NCBI RefSeq assembly: GCF_000613185.1
Contig: NZ_CCBB010000001.1
Coordinates: 1,488,001 to 1,552,000 of the forward strand
DNA: 64,000 nucleotides
Source: Mycolicibacterium cosmeticum
Lineage (GTDB): Bacteria > Actinomycetota > Actinomycetes > Mycobacteriales > Mycobacteriaceae
Direction of reading: 5' to 3'
Part shown: in pieces, positions 34,763-44,937 of the stretch
Numbering within the stretch: position 1 is the stretch's first letter
How the letters are laid out: the number at the start of each line of letters is the position of its first letter
Notes under the pieces: generated by a model
What the model was told of the DNA's origin: nothing
The model's input: the letters and a program-made list of their open reading frames with translations, nothing else
Databases searched by the model: none
Made by a program: the position numbers and the translations under genes

Positions 34763-37333
34763 CTACGCCGCCAGCGGGGTGTAGGTGGTGGTGCGCTGGC
34801 GGGCTGGGCGGCCGATGCCCTCGGCGATGGCGACCAGTTCTTCGACGGACTTGGCCGAGCCGTTCTCCGAGCCGGCCATCCGCGAGATGGTCTCCTCCAT
34901 CAACGTGCCACCCAGATCGTTGGCGCCGCCGTTGAGCATCACCTGGGTGCGTTCGGTACCCAGCTTCACCCACGACGTCTGGATATGAGAGATCCTGCCG
35001 TGCAGCATGATCCGCGCCAGCGCGTGTACCGCCCGGTTGTCGCGGTGGGTGGGCCCGGGCCGAGCGCCGCCGGCCAGATACAGCGGCGAGGACTGGTGCA
35101 CGAACGGCAGCGGCACGAACTCGGTGAACCCGCCGGTGCGGTCCTGGATCCCGCGCAGCACGTTGAGGTGACCCACCCAGTGCTTCGGGGTGTCGACGTG
35201 GCCGTACATCATCGTCGACGACGACGGCAGCCCCACCTCGTGCGCGGTGGTGATCACGTCGATCCACTCCGAGGTCGGCAGCTTGCCCTTGGTGAGCACC
35301 CAGCGCACCTCGTCGTCGAGGATCTCGGCGGCGGTGCCGGGAATGGAGCCCAGCCCCGCCTCCCGCAACGCGGTCAACCACTCCCGCACCGAAAGACCGC
35401 TGCGGGTCACACCATTGGCGATCTCCATGGGCGAGAACGCATGCACGTGCATCGACGGCACCCGCTCCTTGACCGCCCGCACCAGATCGGCGTACCCGGT
35501 GACCGGCAATTCCGGATCGATACCGCCCTGCATGCACACCTCGGTGGCGCCGGCGACGTGCGCTTCCCAGGCCCGGTCGGCGACCTCGGCGGTGGACAGC
35601 GAATAGGCGTCGGCGTCGCCCTTGCGCTGCGCGAACGCGCAGAACCGGCAACCGGTGTAGCAGATGTTGGTGAAGTTGATGTTGCGGTTCACCACGAACG
35701 TGACGTCGTCGCCGACGACGTCACGGCGCAGCGCGTCGGCCAGCGCGGTGACCGCATCGAGCGCCGGGCCGTCGGCGGTGGCCAGGGCCAGGTACTCGTC
35801 GTCGCTGCAGCCGCCGGGATCACGCTCGGCCGACCGCAGGGCCGCCAGCACGTCGGTGTCGATGCGTTCGGGTGCGCGGGCCGCCAGCTCGGACACCTTC
35901 TCGCGGATGGACTCCCAGTCCCCGAACGCGCTGCCCAGGTCACTGCGCGTCTCGGTCAGACGGCCTTCGCTGTCGATCGCCGAATGCAGGTCGATGCGCC
36001 CCAACGATTCCGACGCCTCGTCCGGTTCCTGCCAGGGCCGGCCCACCGGATTCACATCCCGGGCCCACCCGGTGTCCGGGTCGGCCAGCGCGTCGACGTG
36101 CCCGCGCACCCGCGGATCGATCCACGCGGCCCCGGCCTGCACGTACCAGGGCTGGGCGGTAAGCCGTTGCACCAGTTCATAACCGGCCTCTGCGGTCACG
36201 TCGGCGAGGTCGTCCAGCGCGGGCCACGGCCGCTCGGGGTTGACGTGGTCGGGCGTCAGCGGTGACACCCCGCCCCAGTCGTCCACCCCGGCACCGATCA
36301 GGGCCAGGCATTCGTCCCGGGACACCAGGTTCGGCGGGGCCTGGATACGCATCTTCGGTCCGAGCACCAGCCGGGTCACCGCGACCGTGGCCAGGAAGTC
36401 GTCGATGCCGGCGTCGGGCACCGACGCCATCGCGGTGTGGTCCTTGGCCCGGAAGTTCTGCACGATGACTTCCTGGACGTGCCCGAACTCCTTGTGCGAG
36501 CGCCGGATCGCGTGCATGGTCTCGGCGCGCTCGGTCAGCGTCTCGCCGATACCCACCAACAGACCCGTAGTGAACGGGATGGACAACCGCCCCGCATCGT
36601 CGAGGGTGCGCAGCCGCACCGCCGGATCCTTGTCCGGGCTGCCGTAATGGGCCAGCCCCTTGGTCTCGAACAACCGCCGGGAGGTGGTCTCCAGCATCAT
36701 GCCCATCGACGGCGCCACCGGCTTGAGCCGCGACAGCTCCGACCAGCTCATCACCCCGGGGTTCAGGTGCGGCAGCAGGCCGGTCTCCTCCAGCACCCGG
36801 ATCGCCATCGCACGGACGTAATCCAGCGTGGAGTCATAACCACGCTCGTCGAGCCACTGCTTGGCCTCGTCCCAGCGGGCTTCCGGACGGTCACCCAGGG
36901 TGAAAAGCGCTTCCTTGCAACCCAACTCAGCACCGCGGCGAGCCACCTCGAGGATCTCGTCGGGTTCCATGAACATGCCCTTGCCAGCCGCCCGCAAGCG
37001 GCCGGGCACGGTGACGAACGTGCAGTAATGGCAGGTGTCCCGGCACAGGTGGGTGACCGGGATGAACACCTTGCGCGAGTAGGTGACCGGCAGACCGCCG
37101 CCGGGACCACGCCGGCCGGCCGTCTCCAGGCCGGCATCGCGGACCCGCGCGGCACTGGCGCACAGGTCGGCGAGGTCGGCACCGCGCGCCGTCATCGCGA
37201 TCGCGGCTTCCTCGACATTGAGCGCCACCCCGTCGCGGGCGCGGCGCAAGACGCGGCGTAGCGCGGACGCATTGGGCTTGGGCGGGATCACCGGGCTGGG
37301 CAGATCGGAGCCGTGCTGCGGGTTCAGAGCCAC
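34763..37333 (-). CDS. fbiC: F420 biosynthesis protein FbiC (FO synthase)
   Basis: 856 aa from GTG 37333, exactly the length I recall for M. tuberculosis FbiC. It is a fusion of CofG and CofH, two radical-SAM enzymes that join the ribityl-diaminouracil intermediate with tyrosine to make FO, the chromophore of F420. CofG half: [10 protein letters not shown] (CxxxCxxC). CofH half: [10 protein letters not shown] (CxxxCxxC). The in-frame extension to 37633 is not supported by the family. The gap to the divergent exported-protein gene is 186 bp. Confidence 0.97.
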   Translation of the reverse strand: MALNPQHGSDLPSPVIPPKPNASALRRVLRRARDGVALNVEEAAIAMTARGADLADLCASAARVRDAGLETAGRRGPGGGLPVTYSRKVFIPVTHLCRDTCHYCTFVTVPGRLRAAGKGMFMEPDEILEVARRGAELGCKEALFTLGDRPEARWDEAKQWLDERGYDSTLDYVRAMAIRVLEETGLLPHLNPGVMSWSELSRLKPVAPSMGMMLETTSRRLFETKGLAHYGSPDKDPAVRLRTLDDAGRLSIPFTTGLLVGIGETLTERAETMHAIRRSHKEFGHVQEVIVQNFRAKDHTAMASVPDAGIDDFLATVAVTRLVLGPKMRIQAPPNLVSRDECLALIGAGVDDWGGVSPLTPDHVNPERPWPALDDLADVTAEAGYELVQRLTAQPWYVQAGAAWIDPRVRGHVDALADPDTGWARDVNPVGRPWQEPDEASESLGRIDLHSAIDSEGRLTETRSDLGSAFGDWESIREKVSELAARAPERIDTDVLAALRSAERDPGGCSDDEYLALATADGPALDAVTALADALRRDVVGDDVTFVVNRNINFTNICYTGCRFCAFAQRKGDADAYSLSTAEVADRAWEAHVAGATEVCMQGGIDPELPVTGYADLVRAVKERVPSMHVHAFSPMEIANGVTRSGLSVREWLTALREAGLGSIPGTAAEILDDEVRWVLTKGKLPTSEWIDVITTAHEVGLPSSSTMMYGHVDTPKHWVGHLNVLRGIQDRTGGFTEFVPLPFVHQSSPLYLAGGARPGPTHRDNRAVHALARIMLHGRISHIQTSWVKLGTERTQVMLNGGANDLGGTLMEETISRMAGSENGSAKSVEELVAIAEGIGRPARQRTTTYTPLAA

Positions 37334-37519
37334 TCCCCTGTAACCCGTGCGTCGTCGCGAATCATCCGCGCGTCCCACTATGTGAAACCACTGCCCCTGG
37401 CATAGGGGCCACGATAGTCCGAGCCATCGAGCAAGACGCGCCGACCCGATGCAGCCGGCCGGGAGTTGACACTGGCGTAAGTTCAGCAGCGTCGACGATC
37501 CCAAGAACCAGGAGCCGCG

Positions 37520-38680
37520 ATGCGTGTGTCTGTCCGTTCGTATCTGATGGCAGGTGTGGCCGCACTCGCCGCCGGCACCGTCGCGATCCCACCGTCGATC
37601 ACGCCGACCGCTCCCGCCCCGGCGCCGGTGCACACCCAGGTACGGCTGGCCGCCGAGACGAGGACCGCCTGGGCGCCCAAGCCGGTGATCGCGCTGATCC
37701 CCAAGGCTGCGACCGCCGGCACCACCGCAGCCACCCCGGCCGCCCCGGTGCGCACGGCCGCGGCCGGCAAGACCGCCGCCGCACCGAGCGCCGCACCCGC
37801 GGCGGCCACCGTCACGCCGACGGCCGCGGCACTGGCCTTCCCCGGGCTGAGCAACGCCATCATCCAGGGCTACGACTGGGTCATCGGCTGGGTCGACTAC
37901 GGGGTCGACCTCGCCCAGTACGCCGTCGGCTGGATTCCCGTCGCCAACATCTTCGCGCCCCAGATCGGCATCGTGTACTACAACCTGATCGAGCCGATCC
38001 TCACCAGCGCGGTGTACAACACCGCATACGTGATCGGCGGGCAGGTCGATCTGATCCAGGGCATCAGCAACGTCGTCAACGACAGCATCGCCGCGGGCCG
38101 CGGATTCATCCAGGCCGAGATCAACTGGGCGCTGAGCTGGCTGCCGCCGCTGCCACCCCTACCGTTCACCGCGACGGCAACCACGGCAGCCAAGACGGCG
38201 GCCGTATCGCTCACCGCGACCGCCGAACCGACCGACGGGAAGCCGCCGGTGACCGCCGAGCAGCAGACCGATCAGGGCAGCGAGCACGAGACCGAGCCCG
38301 TCGACACCAAGCCGACCGAGACGGAGCCCGTCGACACCAAGCCCGTCGAGACCGAGCCCGTCGACACCAAGCCCGTCGAGACCGAGCCGGCCGACTCGAC
38401 GCCGGTGAAGGAACCCAGCGATACCCCGGCGACCCCGGAAAGCCCGAAGACCCCGGAGTCCGGCACCGCGCCCGAGAAGTCCGAGAAGCCCGACACCACC
38501 AAACCCGACACCCCGAAAACCGACGACAAGAAGACCGACACCAAAGCCGGGACCGACAAGACCGACACCGAGAAACCGGCACCGAAGAAGGCCGAGCCGA
38601 AAAAGAAGAAGCACGACCACCCATCGGCCGGCGATTCCGCCCCGAAGGCCGACACTCACACGGGTTCGGACGCCACCTAG
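37520..38680 (+). CDS. exported Ala/Thr-rich protein with repeated acidic tail (GjpA-like layout)
   Basis: 386 aa, ATG after CCAGGAG. N-terminal signal segment ([20 protein letters not shown]), an Ala/Pro/Thr-rich stretch, a hydrophobic helical core (about 110-210: [37 protein letters not shown]) and a long tail of Glu/Lys/Thr/Pro repeats ending in Lys- and His-rich sequence. The plan (signal, membrane-active core, disordered tail) is the same as in the gene at 43626, which resembles proteins annotated as GjpA-type outer membrane porins. Function inferred only. In M. tuberculosis this position beside fbiC is occupied by PE12. Confidence 0.6.
   Translation: MRVSVRSYLMAGVAALAAGTVAIPPSITPTAPAPAPVHTQVRLAAETRTAWAPKPVIALIPKAATAGTTAATPAAPVRTAAAGKTAAAPSAAPAAATVTPTAAALAFPGLSNAIIQGYDWVIGWVDYGVDLAQYAVGWIPVANIFAPQIGIVYYNLIEPILTSAVYNTAYVIGGQVDLIQGISNVVNDSIAAGRGFIQAEINWALSWLPPLPPLPFTATATTAAKTAAVSLTATAEPTDGKPPVTAEQQTDQGSEHETEPVDTKPTETEPVDTKPVETEPVDTKPVETEPADSTPVKEPSDTPATPESPKTPESGTAPEKSEKPDTTKPDTPKTDDKKTDTKAGTDKTDTEKPAPKKAEPKKKKHDHPSAGDSAPKADTHTGSDAT
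38288..38377 (+). repeat. three 30-bp in-frame repeats ([10 protein letters not shown] type)
   Basis: Units at 38288-38317, 38318-38347 and 38348-38377, with a degenerate fourth copy, each starting GAGACCGAGCCCGTCGACAC (ACG for ACC in the second). They encode a 10-residue acidic Pro/Thr repeat in the tail of the exported protein. The near-identity points to recent slippage, so the number may vary between strains. Confidence 0.8.
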
Positions 38681-39066
38681 CGGCCCCGCGCGTACCGCCG
38701 CAGCACCATCAGCGGCGGCAGCACGCCGACCACCACGAGCAGCAACAACAACAGCGCACCGGATGCGGTCAAGCCGAACACGATGTCACTGCCCGGCCCG
38801 CCGAGCGTCAACGCCCCGATGGTCGCGAGCCAGCACCACAACGGCAACGCGCCGACCCGGGGTGACAGGGTCCACTGCAGCGCCGCCCACACCAAGGCCG
38901 CATTCACCAGGCCGCTGATCAACACGCTCACCGGGAACGGCGCACCACTGACGCGCCAGGGCAACAGAAATGCCGCGAGCACGGCGGACAGCACACCGTC
39001 CAGCGACAGCAGCGAAAGCATGACGGGCGGCACCCAGGCCGGGCCGTCGGTTTCCTCGGTTGTCAG
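38677..39066 (-). CDS. conserved mycobacterial membrane protein (Rv1171-like)
   Basis: About 130 aa with four hydrophobic segments (LLSLDGVLSAVLAAFLLPW, VLISGLVNAALVWAALQW, PLWCWLATIGALTL, SGALLLLLLVVVGVLP). It matches by position and hydropathy the small membrane protein next to mshB in M. tuberculosis. The start is uncertain: the conserved part begins TTEETDGPAWVPPVML. That would fit a CTG at 39066 overlapping the upstream TGA as CTGA. GTG 39111 and GTG 39030 are the ordinary alternatives. Function unknown. Confidence 0.65.
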   Translation of the reverse strand: MTTEETDGPAWVPPVMLSLLSLDGVLSAVLAAFLLPWRVSGAPFPVSVLISGLVNAALVWAALQWTLSPRVGALPLWCWLATIGALTLGGPGSDIVFGLTASGALLLLLLVVVGVLPPLMVLRRYARGR

Positions 39067-39170
39067 GTCGGGATGCTGTCGAGCAACGCCACCAGCGAAC
39101 CGACCACCCACTGGAAGTTGTCGAGGCGGTCCTGCTGGTGCTGCAGATTGGGATCCAAATCCGGGTCCAT
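39063..39170 (-). CDS. 35-aa small protein between mshB and the membrane protein
   Basis: ATG 39170 opens MDPDLDPNLQHQQDRLDNFQ and then WVVGSLVALLDSIPT before TGA at 39063. An acidic, Gln-rich start is followed by an amphipathic or hydrophobic helix. It lies 30 bp after the mshB stop, on the same strand, and its stop codon touches the next gene, so the three form one tight operon. I recognise no family. Operon position and lack of frame conflict support its being real. Confidence 0.5.
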   Translation of the reverse strand: MDPDLDPNLQHQQDRLDNFQWVVGSLVALLDSIPT

Positions 39171-39200
39171 GCCGGGGAGCTTACCGCGTGTGCAAACCCG

Positions 39201-40076
39201 TCAGCCCAGATTCACGCCGGCGAGCAGATCGGTCTCCACCCCGTTGGCGTCGCGCTCGCCCGCCGACCCGGCGGCCAGCACGTAATGCTCGATCCCCCAC
39301 AGCGGCAACGCGACGAGATTCGACAGCGCCAGCGACCGGCCGTCGGGAGCCACGCTGACCTGGGTGGCGTGGGCACGCAACGCGGCCGCTTTGGCCGGCA
39401 ACTGCGCCGTGGCGTCGATGACGGCGTCCACCTTCTCGTCCGGATAACCGAAGGTGAGGTCCTCGGGGTTGATCCTGATCCAGTCGGCGGGCGGGTCCCC
39501 GAGCGCGGCCAGCCCGGCGGCGATCGCCGACTGCGCCAGCACGGTCCAGTAGAACTTCGGCACCTGCCACGGCTCGCCGGGATGGCCGTCGCCGGCCGCG
39601 GCCGCGACGGCGGCGGTGGTGACCTCGTGCGCGCGGATGTGGTCCGGGTGCCCGTACCCGCCGTTGGGGTCATAGGTGACGACGACGTGCGGGCGCATCT
39701 CCCTGATGACCGCCACCAAGGCGGCGACGGGTCCCTCGATGTCGGCGTCGACGAAGCGCTGCCGGTGCCGCGCCGGCGTGCCCGGCATCCCGGAATCGCG
39801 CCAGCGACCCGCGCCGCCGAGGAAGATCGGCTCGCCGGCTCCGAGCGCGGCCAGCGCGGTGCTCAGCTCGGAGATCCGGTAGCCACCCAGTTGATCGGCG
39901 GCGTCGACGGCGAGCTGGGACCAGCGATCCCCGATCACCTCGCCTTCCTCGCCCATGGTGCAGGTGACCACGCGCACCGTGGCACCCTGCGCGGCGTAGT
40001 GCGCGATGGTCGCGCCGGTGGTCAGGGACTCGTCATCGGGGTGGGCGTGCACGAAGAGCAGCCGAGGTGTTTGCAC
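39201..40076 (-). CDS. mshB: mycothiol deacetylase MshB
   Basis: 291 aa, GTG start. It removes acetyl from GlcNAc-Ins to give GlcN-Ins, the second step of mycothiol synthesis. It is a LmbE-like zinc enzyme: HAHPDDE near the N-terminus holds metal ligands His12 and Asp15 and the catalytic base Asp14, and [12 protein letters not shown] supplies the third His. Length fits the mycobacterial enzyme (about 303 aa). Divergent from the ClC gene across only 17 bp. Confidence 0.94.
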   Translation of the reverse strand: MQTPRLLFVHAHPDDESLTTGATIAHYAAQGATVRVVTCTMGEEGEVIGDRWSQLAVDAADQLGGYRISELSTALAALGAGEPIFLGGAGRWRDSGMPGTPARHRQRFVDADIEGPVAALVAVIREMRPHVVVTYDPNGGYGHPDHIRAHEVTTAAVAAAAGDGHPGEPWQVPKFYWTVLAQSAIAAGLAALGDPPADWIRINPEDLTFGYPDEKVDAVIDATAQLPAKAAALRAHATQVSVAPDGRSLALSNLVALPLWGIEHYVLAAGSAGERDANGVETDLLAGVNLG

Positions 40077-40093
40077 TCCCCTAGATTTACCCT

Positions 40094-41344
40094 GTGCCGC
40101 CGACCGACGCGAAGAACACCGGTGAGCGGCGCCTTCTGGAGTTCGGTTGCGGTGTCCTGGCGGTCGGCCTGCTCGCCGGCGTCGCGGGCGCCGCCACCAC
40201 CCTGCTGCTGCACTACGTCGAACACCTCACCTACCACTATCACCTGGGCACATTGCTCACCGGTGTCGGCGCGGCCGGCCACATCCGGCGGGCCACCGGA
40301 CCGATGATCGGCGGGGCGCTCGCCGGCCTGGGGTGGTGGCTGCTGCGACGGCGCGGACCGGTCCCGTCGCTGACGGCGACGATCAGCGCGCACCGCCCGC
40401 TGGCCCGGATACCGATGGCCGTCGATGCCGTGCTGCAGGTGCTCGTCGTCGGGTCGGGGGCCTCACTCGGCCGCGAAGGCGCGCCCCGCCAACTGGCCGC
40501 GGTGTTCGGCGACACCGCCACCCGGCGCTGGACCCTGACCGAGTGGGACCGCGAGATCCTGCTGGCCTCTGCGGCCGGCGCCGGATTGGGCGCGGTGTAC
40601 AGCGTGCCGATCGGCGGGGCACTGTTCACCGTCACGATCCTGCTGCGCAGCTGGCATCCCCGGGTGGTCGGCACCGCGCTGGTCACCTCCAGCTTGGCGG
40701 TGGCCGTCGCCGCGCCCGTCACCCACCTGGAGCATCCCCTGGTGTGGCCGTCGGCCGGGGTGTCCTACCGCTTCGTGCTGCTGGCGCTGGCCGTCGCCCC
40801 GCTGGCGGTCGGGATCGGGATGGCGTTCAACCGGCTGATGGCCGCCGCCCGGCCGCGCACGCCATCCGCCTCGTGGCTGCTGATCCCGGGTATCGCCGCG
40901 GCCGGGCTGCTGACCGGCATCTGCTCCATCTGGTACCCGGAGTTGCCGGGTAACGGCCGCAGCATCCTGGCCGTCGCCGTGGACAGCTCATTGACGTTGT
41001 CGGCGGCCGCGGTGATCCTGCTGCTCAAGCCGGCCCTGACGGCGTTGTTCCTGCGGGCGGGCGCGGTCGGTGGCCTGATCACCCCGGCGCTGGCCACCGG
41101 CGCGGCGGCGGGTTCGGTTGTCGCCCTTGCCCTCAACGAGTTCGCCGGGGCCGGGCTGAACGTCCCGGCGGCGGCGCTGACCTGCGCCGCGGGGGTGCTG
41201 GCCATCACCCAGCGGGCGCCGCTGTTCGCCGGGGTGTTCGTGTGGGAGCTGGCCCGCCCGCCGGAGTGGCTGCTGATCGTGTTCGCGATCGCCGCCTTCG
41301 CCGCCCATGCGCTGTGGAAACGTGTTGCGGCTAAGGCTGTTTGA
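40094..41344 (+). CDS. ClC-family chloride channel or transporter
   Basis: 416 aa, GTG start with TAGATT 6 bases upstream and no ribosome site, so leaderless translation is likely. Ten or more hydrophobic segments. [14 protein letters not shown] is the ClC selectivity motif with the gating Glu, and [17 protein letters not shown] is the second conserved half. The first GSGIP-like motif is not evident, which is common in short bacterial ClCs. The Glu suggests H+/Cl- exchange but does not prove it. It overlaps the convergent lpqW stop by 14 bp. Confidence 0.88.
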   Translation: MPPTDAKNTGERRLLEFGCGVLAVGLLAGVAGAATTLLLHYVEHLTYHYHLGTLLTGVGAAGHIRRATGPMIGGALAGLGWWLLRRRGPVPSLTATISAHRPLARIPMAVDAVLQVLVVGSGASLGREGAPRQLAAVFGDTATRRWTLTEWDREILLASAAGAGLGAVYSVPIGGALFTVTILLRSWHPRVVGTALVTSSLAVAVAAPVTHLEHPLVWPSAGVSYRFVLLALAVAPLAVGIGMAFNRLMAAARPRTPSASWLLIPGIAAAGLLTGICSIWYPELPGNGRSILAVAVDSSLTLSAAAVILLLKPALTALFLRAGAVGGLITPALATGAAAGSVVALALNEFAGAGLNVPAAALTCAAGVLAITQRAPLFAGVFVWELARPPEWLLIVFAIAAFAAHALWKRVAAKAV

Positions 41345-43208
41345 CCCATTTGCCGGCGTCGCCGACGATCCCGACCGGGACCGCGCCGGAGAGGCTGACC
41401 CCGCGGACTCGCGGGCCGGCGGCGACGATGGTGGTGTCCTGCAAGATCGGCAGCACCGTCGCCATGTTCCACAGTCGCGGCTCGACGGCGTCGATAACCT
41501 TGCCGATCTCCTCGGTCCCGGCCAGCGCGGACTCGATGCGCGGCTGGATGCTGCGGTCGCAGACGCCGGTCAGGTTACTGGGCACCGTCACCAATTCGCC
41601 TGCGCCACTGGGCGGCGGTGCCGTCGCGGTCGGGGTGGGGGGAGCCGAGGTCGCCGGCGGTGTCGTCCGCGTGGGTGACGACGACGGAGTGGTCGTGATA
41701 CTCGGCGACGGCGTCGCCGTGGACACCGAGGTGGCCTCCAGGGCCGGGCAGCCGTAGCGCGACGCGAGCGCGGTGGCCAGATCGCCGCCGGCCTGATGCC
41801 AGCCGACGATCGCATCGACCTTGTTGTTGGCCAAGGCATCTCCGTACAGCGCGACGGGGTCGAGCGCCGACACCGAGGCGGCGATCCCGACGCTGCGCAA
41901 CTGGTCGGCCGCGGTGTTGGCCACCGCCACCGAGGTGGGATCGTTGGCCGCCACCCCGATCACGACCGTCAGCGGCTGGCCGTCCTTGGAGATCTGGCCG
42001 CGGGAATCGTCGGGCGGCGGCGTGCCCGGCGTCGACGGTGGGGTCGAGGTCACCGGCTCGACCTGATAGCCGGCGTCGGCCAGCAGTTGCAGCGCGGCTT
42101 CCCGGGTCAGCGCCGGCGGAGCGGTCGGCACGTAGCCGGGATCCGATGGCGACCGCACCTGGGCCTGCGCAAGTGTCACGGTGTTGTCCGAGCCGGCGCC
42201 CACGGCGGCCAGCAGGTCGACATCGAGCAACCCGAACAGCGCCTTGCGGACATGCGGGTCGGCGAGCGCGGGCTGTTGGGCGCGCAGCGTCAACTGCATC
42301 ACCCGGGGCGTGACGATGCGCGCGGTGCGCACGTCCGGGATGGCCGACAGTTGCGCGAAGGCCGCCTGGCCGCCGTGCACCTGAGCCACCTGGGTGTCGC
42401 CGTTGCGGATCGAATCGGCAAGGGCCGCAGGCGCTCCCCCACGCCGGAAGAGGATCTGGTCGGGCGCCGCCGGCGGGCCCCAGTACCGGTCGTTGCGCGC
42501 CAGCAGGATCTCGTCACGCTGCGGGTCGATGCTCTCGACCCGGAATTGGCCGCCGGTCACCGGCATGGCCCGCACCAATCCGGCGCCGAAACCACCCGGC
42601 ACGTCCTTGACGATGTGCGCGGGCAGGATGTCGTTGAACAGTTCCCGCCATGCCGGGTAGGGCTGAGAGAAGGTGACGACGGCCGTCTTGCCGCCCTCGA
42701 CCGACTGCACCCCGGTGATCAGGTCGTAGCCCGCCGGATCGACCACCCCGGGCTGGCTGACCATCTGCCGCCACAGATACCAGTAGTCGTCGGCGGCGAT
42801 CGGCGCGTTGTCGGTCCAGGACGCCTCGGGCTTGATCTTGTAGGTGACGGTGAACGGCGCCTCGCTGGTCACCTCGGCCGACACCAGCAGGCTGGTATCC
42901 AGTTCCCACCGCGAGCCCGTGGGCGACGCGGGGTCCGGAACCGGCCGGAACGAGCTGGGCAGCACCAGTGCGGAGATGGCGGCGTTCACCGGCGACTGGT
43001 CGGACATCAGATGCGGGTTGAACCCGGCTCCGATCGAGTCGATGGCCATGATGATCTGCATCGACTTGGGCGGCGGCGGGGGCGTCGACTGCGTCGTCTC
43101 GGTGCTCTGCGGAGCGGGCGGCGGGCTCACCGTGCACCCGGCCAACACCAACGACGTTCCGATCAGTGCGCCGGCGACAGCGCGGAAACGTCGTGGGTTC
43201 GTCGGCAC
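41331..43208 (-). CDS. lpqW: lipoprotein LpqW (substrate-binding-protein fold)
   Basis: 625 aa from GTG 43208, chosen so that the lipoprotein signal ([20 protein letters not shown]) is N-terminal. The body is a dipeptide/oligopeptide-binding-protein (SBP family 5) fold: [20 protein letters not shown], then [22 protein letters not shown] Ser/Thr/Pro-rich insert lies at about 510-545. In M. tuberculosis and M. smegmatis LpqW influences the balance between polar PIMs and LAM through PimE, whose gene is also in this window. Length is close to the known 635 aa. Confidence 0.88.
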   Translation of the reverse strand: MPTNPRRFRAVAGALIGTSLVLAGCTVSPPPAPQSTETTQSTPPPPPKSMQIIMAIDSIGAGFNPHLMSDQSPVNAAISALVLPSSFRPVPDPASPTGSRWELDTSLLVSAEVTSEAPFTVTYKIKPEASWTDNAPIAADDYWYLWRQMVSQPGVVDPAGYDLITGVQSVEGGKTAVVTFSQPYPAWRELFNDILPAHIVKDVPGGFGAGLVRAMPVTGGQFRVESIDPQRDEILLARNDRYWGPPAAPDQILFRRGGAPAALADSIRNGDTQVAQVHGGQAAFAQLSAIPDVRTARIVTPRVMQLTLRAQQPALADPHVRKALFGLLDVDLLAAVGAGSDNTVTLAQAQVRSPSDPGYVPTAPPALTREAALQLLADAGYQVEPVTSTPPSTPGTPPPDDSRGQISKDGQPLTVVIGVAANDPTSVAVANTAADQLRSVGIAASVSALDPVALYGDALANNKVDAIVGWHQAGGDLATALASRYGCPALEATSVSTATPSPSITTTPSSSPTRTTPPATSAPPTPTATAPPPSGAGELVTVPSNLTGVCDRSIQPRIESALAGTEEIGKVIDAVEPRLWNMATVLPILQDTTIVAAGPRVRGVSLSGAVPVGIVGDAGKWVKQP

Positions 43209-43282
43209 GCACAACAGGGTATCGGCATGCCCGGGAGCCACCCCCAACATGGGTTCGCGGCGCCGATCGAGGATTGTTTCGA

Positions 43283-43375
43283 CTAGAGGTCGTAGTTCTG
43301 TCGAAATTCCATCAATCCGGTCAGAATATTAGCTACCAGATGGTCACTGCCGCGGTTCAGCAACCTCACAGCCAT
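43283..43375 (-). CDS. possible 30-aa peptide gene upstream of lpqW
   Basis: ATG 43375 with a very good ribosome site (GCGAAGGAGTCAGT) opens 30 codons: [20 protein letters not shown] followed by [10 protein letters not shown], then TAG at 43283. Net charge is near neutral; the middle can form an amphipathic helix. It points the same way as lpqW, 75 bp upstream of the lpqW start. It is not in the usual codon context of a random frame, but no family is recognised. It could be a small protein or a leader peptide. Confidence 0.45.
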   Translation of the reverse strand: MAVRLLNRGSDHLVANILTGLMEFRQNYDL

Positions 43376-43625
43376 ACTGACTCCTTCGCAAGAACCCGAA
43401 TATCACGTGCATATATGCCGCCGGAGCTTCCATCTGGAAAATATTCACTGAGCATGTAAAAAGTGGCTGTAATTCCGCTTGCGCGCATATTGGCAAACAA
43501 GTAGCAGACCCCGACAGAATTAAATTGGAACACGTTTTACCAAAGTTCCCTCCCGCTCCTTCCGCCGTACTACGGTCAGCCCCGTCGGAGTGACCGACAT
43601 CACAATTCCGGTGAAGGAGAGAACG
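43376..43625. other. AT-rich intergenic region before the GjpA-like gene
   Basis: Clearly lower in GC than its surroundings (for example ATATATGC, GGAAAATATTCAC, GAATTAAATTGGAAC). No ORF, hairpin or repeat is convincing. It must contain the promoter of the exported protein at 43626 and of the 30-codon ORF on the other strand. Confidence 0.5.
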
Positions 43626-44924
43626 TTGCAACGTGCATTGCGCCCCTATGTGACGACGGGCATCGCGTTGGTGGGTGCCGGCGTCATCGCGGTGACCCCG
43701 GTGACGGCACCACCACCGGAGGTCCATCTGCCGGCCGTCACCCTCGCCGCGAACCCGGTCGTCGACGCCTACACCGAGCTGCTCCAGAACACCTGGACCA
43801 ACCTGCAGGCCGTCGGTTCACAAGCGTGGAATCAAGGCATGCCGATCCTGGAACAGTTCCTGGTCAACACCCGGGCCAACCTGAACATCGTGGCCAAGGT
43901 GCCGCCGGAGATGTTCAACGCCCTCAAGTACTCGGTGCAGCAGATCCGGCCGACACTGGACGCGGCGGGTGTGCAGCTGCAGGCCGGCCAGGTCGGCGAA
44001 GCGATCAACACGCTGTGGAGCGGGCTGGTGATCAATCCCCTGGTGGGCGTTGCCTTCCCGCTGCTGAACACCCTGCAGATCCCGGTCAACATGGCCAAGA
44101 CGTTCGCCCGGGTGGTCGAAGCGCTGCCCACGGCGATCCTGATCGGTGTGGGCCTGCCGGTCCTGAGCACCATGACCGCCGTGGTGAACTCACTGGGCGT
44201 GGTGGCTCAAGGGCTTTACGACGGCATCACCACCGGCAACCTCGGCGCCGTGCTGACCACCGTGCTCACCGCTCCGGCCACCGTCATCGGCGGTGCGCTC
44301 AACGGCGACCCCAACACCGGGACCGTCGGCCTGATCAACGGCCTCGTCGCCGGAATCCTCAACGCCCGCCAGACCATCGCCGACGCCATGGCCCCGCCGC
44401 CGTCGCCGCTGGTCAAGGCTGCCGGGCCGGCCGCCCTCGCCACGGCGGCGGCCACCGAGCTGCCCGCCACCACCGCGGCGACGGTGACCCTGGATACCGC
44501 GCCGGCAGCCCCCGACACCGGTGCCACCGACACCAAACCGGCCACCGAGGGCGCCAAAACCGAAGGGACGCAGGCCGAAAAGACCGGGACCACCGACACC
44601 AAGACGGCCGAGGCGGCACCGGCGGAAACCAAGACCGAGCCGGCCGAGGTGAAGACACCGTCGACATCGGCCAACGGTGCCACCGACCTCAGCGACGGCA
44701 ACAAGGTCACCCCCGGCGCCAAGGTCGGTGACCCGGCCGGCGAAAAAACCTCGGAGACAACGTCATCCGGGAAGGCGACCGAAGAGCCGGCACCCACCGA
44801 CCCGAAGGGGACCGACAGCAGCACGTCACCGTCGGGGTCCACCGGCTCGGCATCGACGGATACCGGCAGCGGCTCGTCCGGTGCCACCGCCGGCGCCGGC
44901 TCGTCATCGACGGCGGGCGATTAA
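43626..44924 (+). CDS. exported GjpA-type porin candidate
   Basis: 432 aa from TTG 43626, preceded by GAAGGAGAGAACG; the GTG at 43590 would place a charged tail before the signal. The N-terminal LRPYVTTGIALVGAGVIAVTP, then PPPEVHLPAVTLAAN, is the opening I associate with mycobacterial proteins annotated as outer membrane porin GjpA. Residues about 50-260 are amphipathic and hydrophobic helices with GLP, GVP and PVN turns; about 290-432 is a disordered Thr/Glu/Lys then Gly/Ser tail. Likely in or beyond the inner membrane. The porin role is by resemblance only. It is the last gene before typA, with which it is convergent. Confidence 0.6.
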   Translation: MQRALRPYVTTGIALVGAGVIAVTPVTAPPPEVHLPAVTLAANPVVDAYTELLQNTWTNLQAVGSQAWNQGMPILEQFLVNTRANLNIVAKVPPEMFNALKYSVQQIRPTLDAAGVQLQAGQVGEAINTLWSGLVINPLVGVAFPLLNTLQIPVNMAKTFARVVEALPTAILIGVGLPVLSTMTAVVNSLGVVAQGLYDGITTGNLGAVLTTVLTAPATVIGGALNGDPNTGTVGLINGLVAGILNARQTIADAMAPPPSPLVKAAGPAALATAAATELPATTAATVTLDTAPAAPDTGATDTKPATEGAKTEGTQAEKTGTTDTKTAEAAPAETKTEPAEVKTPSTSANGATDLSDGNKVTPGAKVGDPAGEKTSETTSSGKATEEPAPTDPKGTDSSTSPSGSTGSASTDTGSGSSGATAGAGSSSTAGD

Positions 44925-44937
44925 CCGAGAGCGGCCG

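Noticed and set aside
37466..37471. TTGACA as a -35 box for the exported-protein gene at 37520
   Set aside because: There is no TANNNT hexamer at 16-19 bp spacing, so the match is probably chance.
38288..38377. CRISPR or VNTR outside genes
   Set aside because: The repeats are in frame within an exported protein and encode a regular 10-residue motif.
43344..43727. 127-aa minus-strand ORF across the GjpA-like gene start
   Set aside because: It is antisense to the signal-peptide region of the GjpA-like protein, and the 30-codon ORF with a real ribosome site lies in another frame there.
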